A stretch of 64,000 nucleotides of DNA from Prauserella shujinwangii (lineage in GTDB: Bacteria; Actinomycetota; Actinomycetes; Mycobacteriales; Pseudonocardiaceae): NCBI RefSeq assembly GCF_003001955.1, contig NZ_PVNH01000002.1:62001-126000 (forward strand). The letters are read 5' to 3'. Of this stretch, positions 1 to 7,570 are shown piece by piece. Both the position numbers and the translations under genes were made by a program. Each line of letters begins with the position of its first letter. Position 1 is the stretch's first letter. Below the pieces are notes generated by a model, which saw only the letters and a program-made list of their open reading frames with translations, had not been told where the DNA came from and did no database searches.

Positions 1-1033
<1,033 letters not shown>

Positions 1034-1115
1034 TCACCCGGTTGTGCCAGCCACGACGGCACCCAGCGTAGCCGCCCACCCGGATGCCCCGGCGGAGGCA
1101 CGCAGGCGGGTTACG

Positions 1116-1598
1116 TCACGGTGCCGCTCGGTCCCCGGCGCGGATCTCCTGCCAGCCGGTGGGCAGGTCCACGGCGTCGGAGACCTGCTGCCAGAAGGTC
1201 CAGCTGTTGCCCCCGATGTCCTGCACGGTGAACAGCCGGGCGCCGTACGGCTGGTCCTGGGGTCGCGACACCTCGACGGTGTCCCCGACGGCGGCACAGA
1301 CCCGGTCGAACTGGCCGTCCACGTCGTCGACGTACACGACGTTGAGCTGCCCGACCGGCCCGTCGACACCCTTGGCCTCCCAGTACTCCGAACCCACCGC
1401 CGTGAGGTGGATCTCGGAGTCGCCCACCAGCACGGTGGCCTGGAACACGTCACCGGCGGCGTCGACGTAGCGAACCTTCTCCTGGAACCCGAAGACACGG
1501 GTCAGCCACTCCACCGCCTCGGTCGCATCGGTGTAGTAGAGGTACGGCGCGAGGCCGAGGTACCTCGGTTCTTCGTCGCTCATGACGGCAAAGTCCAT
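1116..1598 (-). CDS. VOC (glyoxalase/bleomycin resistance fold) family protein
   Basis: A 160-residue single-domain protein of the vicinal oxygen chelate superfamily. The beta-alpha-beta-beta-beta pattern is readable: PYLYYTDATEAVEWLTRVFGF near the start, a central strand with EIHLT, and a C-terminal FTVQDIGGNSWTFWQQV segment. The family includes metal-dependent lyases, dioxygenases and drug-binding proteins, and the substrate cannot be read from sequence. ATG at 1598 is preferred. An in-frame ATG at 1583 (MSDEEP) is an alternative, and neither has a strong Shine-Dalgarno. It is divergent from the TPR gene at 1681 and lies 91 bp upstream of eno on the same strand. Confidence 0.8.
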   Translation of the reverse strand: MDFAVMSDEEPRYLGLAPYLYYTDATEAVEWLTRVFGFQEKVRYVDAAGDVFQATVLVGDSEIHLTAVGSEYWEAKGVDGPVGQLNVVYVDDVDGQFDRVCAAVGDTVEVSRPQDQPYGARLFTVQDIGGNSWTFWQQVSDAVDLPTGWQEIRAGDRAAP

Positions 1599-1680
1599 CA
1601 CACCGCGCTCACCGGCCGGGCGGTCACCCCGGCCGCGGGGGTCGAGAATCGCCCCGTCGCCGGGTAACGTCGAGAGGACC

Positions 1681-2085
1681 ATGGGTGACCAGGAGCCAGT
1701 TCCGGAGCGTGCGGCCGAATCCCGGTTCCAGGCCTTCCGCCGGGCCGAAGCGCTGGTCCAGCGGCGCAAGCCGCTCGAGGCGCTGAAAGTGCTGGAACCG
1801 GTGCTGGACGCCGATTCCGACAAACCGAGCGTGCAGCTGCTCGCCGGCCGTGCCTACTTCCACTCCGCGCAGCTCAACCGAGCCGAGGACGCGTTGACCC
1901 GGGTGGTCGAGATGGACCCGTCCGACCACTACGCCCGGTTCGTCCTCGGCCGGACCCTGCAGCGGCTCGGCAGGCTCGCCGAGGCGCTCGCCCAGCTGCG
2001 CATGGCTTCGGCGATGAACCCGGTCCCGGAGTACCAGGAGGCGATCGGCGAGGTGCGTGCCCGGATCACCCTCGGGAACACCTGA
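1681..2085 (+). CDS. Small tetratricopeptide-repeat protein
   Basis: A 134-residue helical protein made almost entirely of TPR motifs: residues ~15-50 (FRRAEALVQRRKPLEALKVL), ~55-90 (AGRAYFHSAQLNRAEDALTR) and ~90-120 (ARFVLGRTLQRLGRLAEALA). The A/G-Y-A/L spacing is typical of a TPR superhelix. No signal peptide, membrane segment or catalytic motif is seen. TPR proteins mediate protein-protein contacts, and the partner is unknown. The ATG at 1681 follows GAGAGG by 3 bases. It is transcribed alone, divergent from the VOC gene and convergent with the XRE-cupin regulator, whose stop is 9 bp away. Confidence 0.85.
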   Translation: MGDQEPVPERAAESRFQAFRRAEALVQRRKPLEALKVLEPVLDADSDKPSVQLLAGRAYFHSAQLNRAEDALTRVVEMDPSDHYARFVLGRTLQRLGRLAEALAQLRMASAMNPVPEYQEAIGEVRARITLGNT

Positions 2086-2094
2086 CGGCAGCCG

Positions 2095-2664
2095 TCACTT
2101 CGCACGGGCGCGCAGGTGCGCCCGCTCACCCTGCTTGCCGAACAGGGAGAGGATCTCCGCGGGCTGGTCCCCCGCCGCCGCGAACCAGTGCGGGTGGCGG
2201 GTGTCGAACTCGGCCGCCTCGCCCGGTCCGAGCACGATGTCGTGGTCGGCGAGGACGAGCCGCAGCCGTCCGCTGAGCACGTACATCCACTCGTACCCCT
2301 CGTGCACGCGGGGATCGGGCCCCTCCGGCCGGGGCGGCACCACCAGCTTGAACGCCTGCGGCTGGCCCGGCTGCCGGGTCAGCGGGATCGCCGTCATCCC
2401 GTTCATCGTCTTCGGCTCCGCACACACGCGCGGGTCCCCCACCGGCGGCGCACCGACGAGGTCGTCCAGCGGGACCTGGTAGAGCCGGGCCAGCGGCAGG
2501 AGCAGTTCGAGGGTGGCCCTGCGGCTGCCCGACTCGAGCCGGGAGAGCGTGCTCACCGAGATTCCGGTGGCGTCCGCGGCCGCCGTCAGCGTGATCCGGC
2601 GCTCGCGGCGCAGCCTGCGCAGCCGCGAGCCCACCTGGGCGAGCACCCCGTCGATGTCGGTCAT
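2095..2664 (-). CDS. XRE-family regulator with C-terminal cupin domain
   Basis: A 189-residue transcription factor. Residues ~10-65 are a lambda-repressor-like helix-turn-helix (ITLTAAADATGISVSTLSRL with the following ESGSRRAT). Residues ~105-180 form a cupin barrel (VHEGYEWMYVLSGRLRLVL, then GPGEAAEFDTRHPHWFAA). Proteins of this architecture sense small molecules and often repress an adjacent gene. Here the neighbour is the divergent flavoprotein at 2731, with a 66 bp shared region carrying a clear dyad. The start at 2664 gives MTDIDGVLAQVGSRL, the usual start of the fold. Ligand unknown. Confidence 0.88.
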   Translation of the reverse strand: MTDIDGVLAQVGSRLRRLRRERRITLTAAADATGISVSTLSRLESGSRRATLELLLPLARLYQVPLDDLVGAPPVGDPRVCAEPKTMNGMTAIPLTRQPGQPQAFKLVVPPRPEGPDPRVHEGYEWMYVLSGRLRLVLADHDIVLGPGEAAEFDTRHPHWFAAAGDQPAEILSLFGKQGERAHLRARAK

Positions 2665-2672
2665 GCCCCCAC

Positions 2673-2700
2673 TTTGCCACTTCGGCAACGAAGTTTGCCA
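2673..2700. promoter_or_regulatory. Operator-like dyad between XRE-cupin gene and flavoprotein
   Basis: Two direct copies of TTTGCCA (2673-2679 and 2694-2700) are two helical turns apart. Between them lies the stem CTTCG-GCAA-CGAAG, and TTGCC/GGCAA also forms an inverted pair. The site lies 9 bp from the regulator start and 31 bp from the flavoprotein start, so it could control both. Assignment to the XRE protein is inference from position. Confidence 0.5.
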
Positions 2701-2730
2701 CCAGGACGGCCGGCGGCGCACGCTGGGCGC

Positions 2731-3636
2731 ATGACGGACAGATACGACGTGGTGATCGTGGGTGGTGGAGCCGCGGGGCTCAACGCGGCGCTGGTACTGG
2801 CGAGGGCACGCCGGAGCGTGGCCGTGGTGGACGGCGGCAGCCCACGCAACGCCCCCGCCGGGCACCTGCACGGCTTCCTCTCCAGGGACGGGCTGCCGCC
2901 CGCGGAGCTGCTGCGCGCGGGGCGGGAGGAGGTCGCGGGCTACGGCGGCGACCTCGTCGACGACGTGGTGAGCACCCTGCGACCCGACCGCCTGGTGGAG
3001 CTGGCGAGCGGCCGGGTGCTCGCCGCCCGGCGCGTGCTCGTCGCGACCGGGCTGACGGACGAGCTGCCCGAGATCCCCGGCGTCCGGGAACGGTGGGGAC
3101 ACGACGTCCTGCACTGCCCGTACTGCCACGGATGGGAGGTGCGCGACCGTCCGCTCGCGGTGCTCGGCACGTCGCCGAGGTCGCCACACCAGGCGCTGCT
3201 GGTGCGGCAGTGGAGCGCCGACCTGGTCTACTTCCCGCACACCGCGGAGCCGGCCCGCGAGGACGCCGAGCGGATGCGGGCACGCGGCATCCGGATCGTG
3301 CCGGGCAAGGTCGACGAGGTCGTCGTCGAGGGGGACCGGGTACGGGCGGTGCGGCTCGCCGACGGCACCGAGGTCGCCCGCGAGGCGGTCTTCGTGGGGC
3401 CCCGGTTCGTACCCAAGGACGGGGTGCTGGCGGCCGCGGGCTGCGCCAGGGCGGAGTCGGGGTTCGTCGCGGTCGACGGCACGGGACGCACGAGCGTGCC
3501 CTGGCTGTGGGCCGCGGGCAACGTGGTGGACCCGGCGGCGCAGCTGATCACGGCGGCGAGCGACGGCGCCCGCGCGGCGGCGGACATCAACCTCGACCTG
3601 GTCCTCGAACCGGATCAGGAGGCGGATGCCGCGTAG
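2731..3636 (+). CDS. NAD(P)/FAD-dependent oxidoreductase, thioredoxin-reductase fold
   Basis: A 301-residue flavoprotein with an N-terminal FAD dinucleotide site (DVVIVGGGAAGLNAALVLAR, residues ~6-25), a redox motif CPYC at ~128-131 followed by HGWE, and a C-terminal FAD segment (LWAAGNVVDPAAQLITAAS). The second nucleotide-binding motif is weak: LAVLGTSPRSPHQALLV in place of a clear GxGxxA. That looks more like the GliT/HlmI dithiol-oxidase and related actinobacterial families than classical TrxB, whose motif is CATC. It probably oxidises or reduces a small dithiol; the substrate is unknown. It is divergent from the XRE-cupin regulator and its 3' end overlaps the convergent transglycosylase by 22 bp. 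Confidence 0.85.
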   Translation: MTDRYDVVIVGGGAAGLNAALVLARARRSVAVVDGGSPRNAPAGHLHGFLSRDGLPPAELLRAGREEVAGYGGDLVDDVVSTLRPDRLVELASGRVLAARRVLVATGLTDELPEIPGVRERWGHDVLHCPYCHGWEVRDRPLAVLGTSPRSPHQALLVRQWSADLVYFPHTAEPAREDAERMRARGIRIVPGKVDEVVVEGDRVRAVRLADGTEVAREAVFVGPRFVPKDGVLAAAGCARAESGFVAVDGTGRTSVPWLWAAGNVVDPAAQLITAASDGARAAADINLDLVLEPDQEADAA

Positions 3637-4394
3637 GCCTCGGCGCCGCTGAGCACGTCCTGCGCGTAGGACACCGACGCGTTGTACGCCAGCACGGCGT
3701 CCCACCAGTCCCGGGGATCGCGCAGGTCGCGGCCGTCGGCGCAGAGGAAGCGGGCGGCGGTGAGGGCGGCGTCGTCGATGTCCTGCGGGTCGGGCCGGGC
3801 ACCGTCGCGGGTGGCACGGACGCCCCAGCGCCGCCACGTCTCCGGCAGGAACTGCATCGGCCCCACCGCGCGGTCCCAGGCACGGTCGCCGTCGAGCCGC
3901 CCGCCGTCGGTGTCGCGGATGGCCCGCACGCCGGGTGAGCCGTCGAGCGGCACGCCGACGATCGGCCGGTCCGGCCTGCCGTCCTGCCCGATGCGGTTGC
4001 CGTCGAGCTGACCGTGCCGGGACTCCATGCGGCCGATCCCGGCGAGCGTGCCCCACGACAGCCCGCAGGACGGCCGCTCGCCGCGCAGCCACATCTCCGC
4101 CCTACCGTACGCGGCGACCACCCGCGCGGGCACCTCGGTGGTGGCGGAGACCCGCTCCGCCCAGGCGTCCAGCTCTACCTGATCGGAGGCGTTGGGCCGG
4201 TCGACGGGCGCGCGCACGGCGGCGCGCGGGACGGCCGCGTGCGGCTGCGGCCGCCGCTCGGGAACCGTGAACGTCGAGTCCGGCTCGTCCTTGGTGATCC
4301 CGACGGTGAGGATCAGCGTCAGCCCCGTCCCCACCAGCAGCAGCACGAGCAGCAGCCGGCCGAGGACACGGGGCGGCGGAGTCGAGTCGACCAC
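3615..4394 (-). CDS. Membrane-anchored lytic murein transglycosylase (SLT/MltB-like)
   Basis: A 259-residue peptidoglycan hydrolase. A single hydrophobic anchor (LLLVLLLVGTGLTLILTVGI, residues ~14-33) precedes a linker and a transglycosylase domain. The likely catalytic glutamate is in GIGRMESRHG, followed by VGPMQFLPETWRRWG and the substrate-groove segment YNASVSYAQDVL. Such enzymes cleave the MurNAc-GlcNAc bond and release 1,6-anhydro-MurNAc. Position between mazG and eno matches mycobacterial lpqU. No lipobox is present here, so the protein is anchored by an uncleaved or signal-type segment. Start is GTG at 4394. Confidence 0.88.
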   Translation of the reverse strand: MVDSTPPPRVLGRLLLVLLLVGTGLTLILTVGITKDEPDSTFTVPERRPQPHAAVPRAAVRAPVDRPNASDQVELDAWAERVSATTEVPARVVAAYGRAEMWLRGERPSCGLSWGTLAGIGRMESRHGQLDGNRIGQDGRPDRPIVGVPLDGSPGVRAIRDTDGGRLDGDRAWDRAVGPMQFLPETWRRWGVRATRDGARPDPQDIDDAALTAARFLCADGRDLRDPRDWWDAVLAYNASVSYAQDVLSGAEAYAASAS

Positions 4395-4445
4395 CCGATC
4401 AGGCTACGTGCCGGAGGGCCGCCGCCGGGCGCGGTCCGGGGCCGT

Positions 4446-5411
4446 TCACCGCCGCGGAAGGGGCCAGCACCGGCGCCACCCCTCGGCATCGAGGGTCGCC
4501 GGGTCGAGCCCCGCGTCGCGGGCCGCGCGCTCGGCGGCCCGCACGTCGGCCGCGAACGCCTTCGCCACCACCCGCAGCGCGTCCTCGGGATCGAGGCCGG
4601 CCCTGCGGGCCGCGGCCGCGAGGCGGAACAGCTTCGAACCCTCGTCGTCGCCCGGGGGGAAGAGGTCGAACGGCAGCCCGGCCCTGCCGGTGCGCTGGCC
4701 GAGCTTGCCCGCGAGCGCGGCGGCGGGCTGACCGAACGCGATACCGTCCACAATGGACTCGCGACGCTTCTCCGCCTGCTTGAGCTCCTCCCAGCGCACC
4801 TGCTGGTGCTCGGCCGTGCGCACCTTCTCGGCGTCGGTGAACACGTGCGGGTGCCTGCCGACCAGCTTCGCGACGAGCGCCTCGGCGACGTCGTCGATGC
4901 CGAACGGGTCGCCCTCGTGCTCGGTGGCGACCCTGGCGTGGAAGAGCACCTGCAGCAGCACGTCGCCGAGTTCCTCGCGCAGCGCCTCCCGGTCGCCGTG
5001 CTCGATCGCGTCGAGCAGCTCGTAGGTCTCCTCGACCAGGTACTGGCGCAGGGACTCGTGGGTCTGCACCGCGTCCCACGGGCAGCCGCCGGGCGAACGC
5101 AGGCGGTCCATCACCTCGGCCGCCCGCACCAGCGCCGGCACCGGCCCGCCGATGACGGTGGCGCCGGCCTCGACCAGCGCGGCGGCGCCCGGGTCCCGCG
5201 TGCTCGCGGCGACCAGCACCACGCCACGCTGGGTACGCAGCGTGGCCGGGTCGGGCGCGGCCTTGGCGTCCAGCGCGCTCCGGGTGTCCTCGGGCAGATC
5301 GGCGGCGGCGTAGACGGCCTCCGCCGACCGCAGCACCGGCCACGCCGCGGCAGGGAGCATCGCCGGCAGTGCGGGAGAAACGAGCACCACCGAAGCGAAG
5401 GGAGAGGTCAT
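4446..5411 (-). CDS. mazG: Nucleoside triphosphate pyrophosphohydrolase MazG
   Basis: A 321-residue protein with an actinobacterial N-terminal extension and a MazG core from residue ~100 (MDRLRSPGGCPWDAVQTHES). Metal-binding motifs are EETYELLDAIE (EExxE) and EELGDVLLQVLFHA (ExxD). MazG hydrolyses NTPs and dNTPs to monophosphates, cleansing damaged nucleotides and modulating the stringent response. The start ATG at 5411 overlaps the stop of the upstream SurA-like lipoprotein by ATGA, so the two are translationally coupled. Confidence 0.95.
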   Translation of the reverse strand: MTSPFASVVLVSPALPAMLPAAAWPVLRSAEAVYAAADLPEDTRSALDAKAAPDPATLRTQRGVVLVAASTRDPGAAALVEAGATVIGGPVPALVRAAEVMDRLRSPGGCPWDAVQTHESLRQYLVEETYELLDAIEHGDREALREELGDVLLQVLFHARVATEHEGDPFGIDDVAEALVAKLVGRHPHVFTDAEKVRTAEHQQVRWEELKQAEKRRESIVDGIAFGQPAAALAGKLGQRTGRAGLPFDLFPPGDDEGSKLFRLAAAARRAGLDPEDALRVVAKAFAADVRAAERAARDAGLDPATLDAEGWRRCWPLPRR

Positions 5412-6358
5412 GGCTGCACGGTACGGGGGCTCAGCTGGTAGCCGGTCACCTCGTCCTCGCTCGCGGCCGGAGCCATCTCCGTCGCGTCCCACACGCCGTA
5501 GCGCGGGTTGACCCGCACGCCCAGCTCGTCGGCGATCGGCTGGAGCATCCGCACGCCGGCCCAGTACAGCACCTGGCCGCTCGCCTGCTGCACGGACTGC
5601 TGCGAGCCGCCCGCGGTGACCTTCCGGTCCCTGATCAGCCCGACCAGCCACCCGGTCTGCTCCCGGCTGGGCTGGATCACGATCACCGAACCCTCCCCGG
5701 CACCGAACACGGAGCTGATCGCGATCTCCGGCTGGTTCTGCAGCGCGTCGGCGAGCGCCAGCTCCTGGTCGAGCACCTGGTAACCACCGTCGCGGATGAT
5801 CCGCTCCGCCGCACCGGGGTCGGCGGCGATCCGGCGGCCCAGCGCGAGCGCCTTCTCCTCGGCCGTGGACTCCGCGCTCTCCTCGCGGATCGTGGTGCCG
5901 ACGAGCCGCACGGACACGCGGTCGGCGTAGCGCCGCGCGAGCTGCTGCAGGAGCACCTGGTCGGCGGCGGCGTCCCGCACCCGTTCGGGCGCGATGCCGA
6001 TGGAGCGGGCGATCGACTCGGTCCCGCCGCTGCTGTTGATCAGTTCCTCGATCTGGGCGGGATCGGCCCGCAGCCCCTCGCGCTGGGCGGCCACCGTCAC
6101 GAGATGGTGGATGATCCGGCTGCGCACGATCTCCCTGGACTGCTGGGCGAAGTTGCCCTGCTGCTGGGCCTGCTTCGCCTCGGGCACGTTGTCGAGCACC
6201 CACTGGATCTCGCGCTGCACGTCGTCGAGCGGAATCGCGTGGTCGCCGATGATCGCGGCCGACGTGACCTGGCTCGGGCCGGAGCCGCAGCCGGCGAGCA
6301 CGAGCGAGGCGATCAGCGCGAGGACCAGCGTGGCGGGGCGGCGGATGATCCGGGTCAC
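5408..6358 (-). CDS. SurA N-terminal-domain-like lipoprotein
   Basis: A 316-residue exported lipoprotein. The signal peptide ends in the lipobox LAGC (TLVLALIASLVLAGCGSG), giving a lipidated cysteine near residue 22. The mature part starts with AAIIGDHAIPLDDVQREIQ, the beginning of a SurA/PrsA chaperone N-domain, followed by helices. No parvulin PPIase signature is found, so it is probably a chaperone-type rather than an isomerase lipoprotein. GTG at 6358 is preferred: GAAGG lies 9 nt upstream and the signal peptide then starts immediately. An earlier in-frame start at 6400 would add 14 residues. It forms an operon with mazG. Confidence 0.85.
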   Translation of the reverse strand: MTRIIRRPATLVLALIASLVLAGCGSGPSQVTSAAIIGDHAIPLDDVQREIQWVLDNVPEAKQAQQQGNFAQQSREIVRSRIIHHLVTVAAQREGLRADPAQIEELINSSGGTESIARSIGIAPERVRDAAADQVLLQQLARRYADRVSVRLVGTTIREESAESTAEEKALALGRRIAADPGAAERIIRDGGYQVLDQELALADALQNQPEIAISSVFGAGEGSVIVIQPSREQTGWLVGLIRDRKVTAGGSQQSVQQASGQVLYWAGVRMLQPIADELGVRVNPRYGVWDATEMAPAASEDEVTGYQLSPRTVQP

Positions 6359-6401
6359 AGGCCGTACCTTCTCATATCGCTCCGGCGGAACCACAACCAC
6401 C

Positions 6402-6449
6402 GGTCGTGAGTGAAGAACGTGGTTAGAACAACGTTATTCACTCACGACC
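6402..6449. repeat. Palindrome family A, copy 1
   Basis: A 48 bp inverted repeat with 19-nt arms (18 of 19 matched) beginning GGTCGTGAGTGAAGAACG, around the asymmetric centre GGTTAGAACA. It lies between divergently transcribed genes (lipoprotein start 6358, AbiEi-like start 6541), so it is not simply a terminator here. Related copies are at 7525, 25412, 49211, 56545 and 60120. Confidence 0.9.
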
Positions 6450-6540
6450 CCGCGGCGGCTGGTTGTCCACACCTCGGTCGGTTGTCCACAGATTTCGCGG
6501 TCGGGCCCACCGGTGGCGTGGGCTGCCGGACCGTCGGGGC

Positions 6541-7548
6541 ATGCCTCTGCATCGACGATGGTCCACCGAGGCCGTCCCTCCCGACCGGCGCACCAGCTGG
6601 CAGTGCCTGCTCGACGATCAGGCCGGGGTGGTCTCGCTGGCGCAGCTGTACACGCACGGCCATTCCGAGGCCGATGTCGTCGCCAACCTCAAGGCCGGCC
6701 GATGGCGGCGAGTGCTGCCCCGGGTGCTCGCCACGTTCACCGGGGAGCTGCCCCGTCCGGCGCGGTTGCACGCGGCTCTGCTCTACGGGGGCGGCCTCGC
6801 CGCGCTCTCCCACCACACCGCGGCCGAGGAGTGGGGGATGCTCCCGATCGCCGACCGTCCGGTGGAGATCACGGTCCCCTACACGTGCTCCGCGGTCTCG
6901 CAGCCTCCCGTGGTGCGGGTACACCGATCGCGGGCGTTGCGGCACTCGGTCGTCGAGACCGCGCCCCGCCGCACGAAACGCACCGACACCATCGTCGATC
7001 TCGCGGTGGCCCAGGACTCCGCGCAACAGGCGACCTACCTGGTGGTCGACCTGGTGAGTTCGGCGGCGGTCCCGGTGGCCGACATGCGTGGCTGCGTCCA
7101 GAACCGGCCACCGAGGCGCTACCGTGCCGCGATCACCCACGCACTCGACTTGGTCGCGGGCGGGTTCATGTCCGCGCTCGAAGTCGAGTACTCCGAGCGG
7201 GTCGAACGTGCGCACGGCATCCCGCCCGGTCGCCGCCAGACACCGGTGGAAGTGGACGGCAAGGTGTTGTGGGAGGACGTCACCTACGACCCGCTCGGCG
7301 TGCCGCTGACCGTGCGCCTCGACGGGAGGAGGCATCACGCCACCGCCCGCGTGGCGTTCCGGGACCGGCGGCGAGACAACGCCGCCGAGCTGGCGGCGCG
7401 CTCCCGGCTCGTCTACGGCTGGCACGACGTGCACACCGCTCCCTGCGCGGTGGCCGCCGAGGTGCGGGCGGTGCTGCACCGGCACGGCTGGGAGCCGACC
7501 GAATCCCGTTGCCGCTGCTCAGGCCTCGTGAGTGAGAAACGTGGTTAG
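6541..7548 (+). CDS. AbiEi-antitoxin-like / DUF559-like protein
   Basis: A 335-residue protein. Residues ~15-70 (CLLDDQAGVVSLAQLYTHGH, then VVANLKAGRWRRVLPRV) resemble the winged-helix AbiEi antitoxin domain. The C-terminal part (~220-320: ALEVEYSERVERAHGIP, VRLDGRRHH, FRDRRRDNAAEL) matches the layout of DUF559/Vsr-like endonuclease domains. The usual catalytic E-x-DG is RLDG here, so nuclease activity is doubtful. No AbiEii nucleotidyltransferase toxin is adjacent. ATG at 6541 is chosen; an upstream in-frame start at 6463 adds residues of unlikely composition. The last seven codons (LVSEKRG) and the stop lie inside palindrome A2, and A1 flanks the 5' side. It interrupts the mfd-mazG neighbourhood conserved in mycobacteria. 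Confidence 0.75.
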   Translation: MPLHRRWSTEAVPPDRRTSWQCLLDDQAGVVSLAQLYTHGHSEADVVANLKAGRWRRVLPRVLATFTGELPRPARLHAALLYGGGLAALSHHTAAEEWGMLPIADRPVEITVPYTCSAVSQPPVVRVHRSRALRHSVVETAPRRTKRTDTIVDLAVAQDSAQQATYLVVDLVSSAAVPVADMRGCVQNRPPRRYRAAITHALDLVAGGFMSALEVEYSERVERAHGIPPGRRQTPVEVDGKVLWEDVTYDPLGVPLTVRLDGRRHHATARVAFRDRRRDNAAELAARSRLVYGWHDVHTAPCAVAAEVRAVLHRHGWEPTESRCRCSGLVSEKRG

Positions 7549-7570
7549 AACAACGTTCCTCACTCACGAG
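7525..7570. repeat. Palindrome family A, copy 2
   Basis: A 46 bp inverted repeat with 18-nt arms (one mismatch) around GGTTAGAACA, in the same orientation as copy 1. It sits in the convergent gap between the AbiEi-like gene and mfd and contains both stop codons: TAG of the former in GGTTAG, and TGA of mfd in the opposite arm. It may act as a bidirectional terminator. Confidence 0.9.

Noticed and set aside
2095-4092. A 665-codon minus-strand frame spanning the flavoprotein and the XRE-cupin gene
   Set aside because: Only its last 189 residues (from 2664) are a real protein; the rest is antisense to the flavoprotein and transglycosylase region.
6402-6449. Palindrome A1 as a simple Rho-independent terminator
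   Set aside because: It lies between divergent genes and has no T-tract, so neither flanking transcript ends there.
6541-7548. Complete AbiE toxin-antitoxin system
   Set aside because: No AbiEii nucleotidyltransferase toxin gene is adjacent; only the antitoxin-like domain is present.
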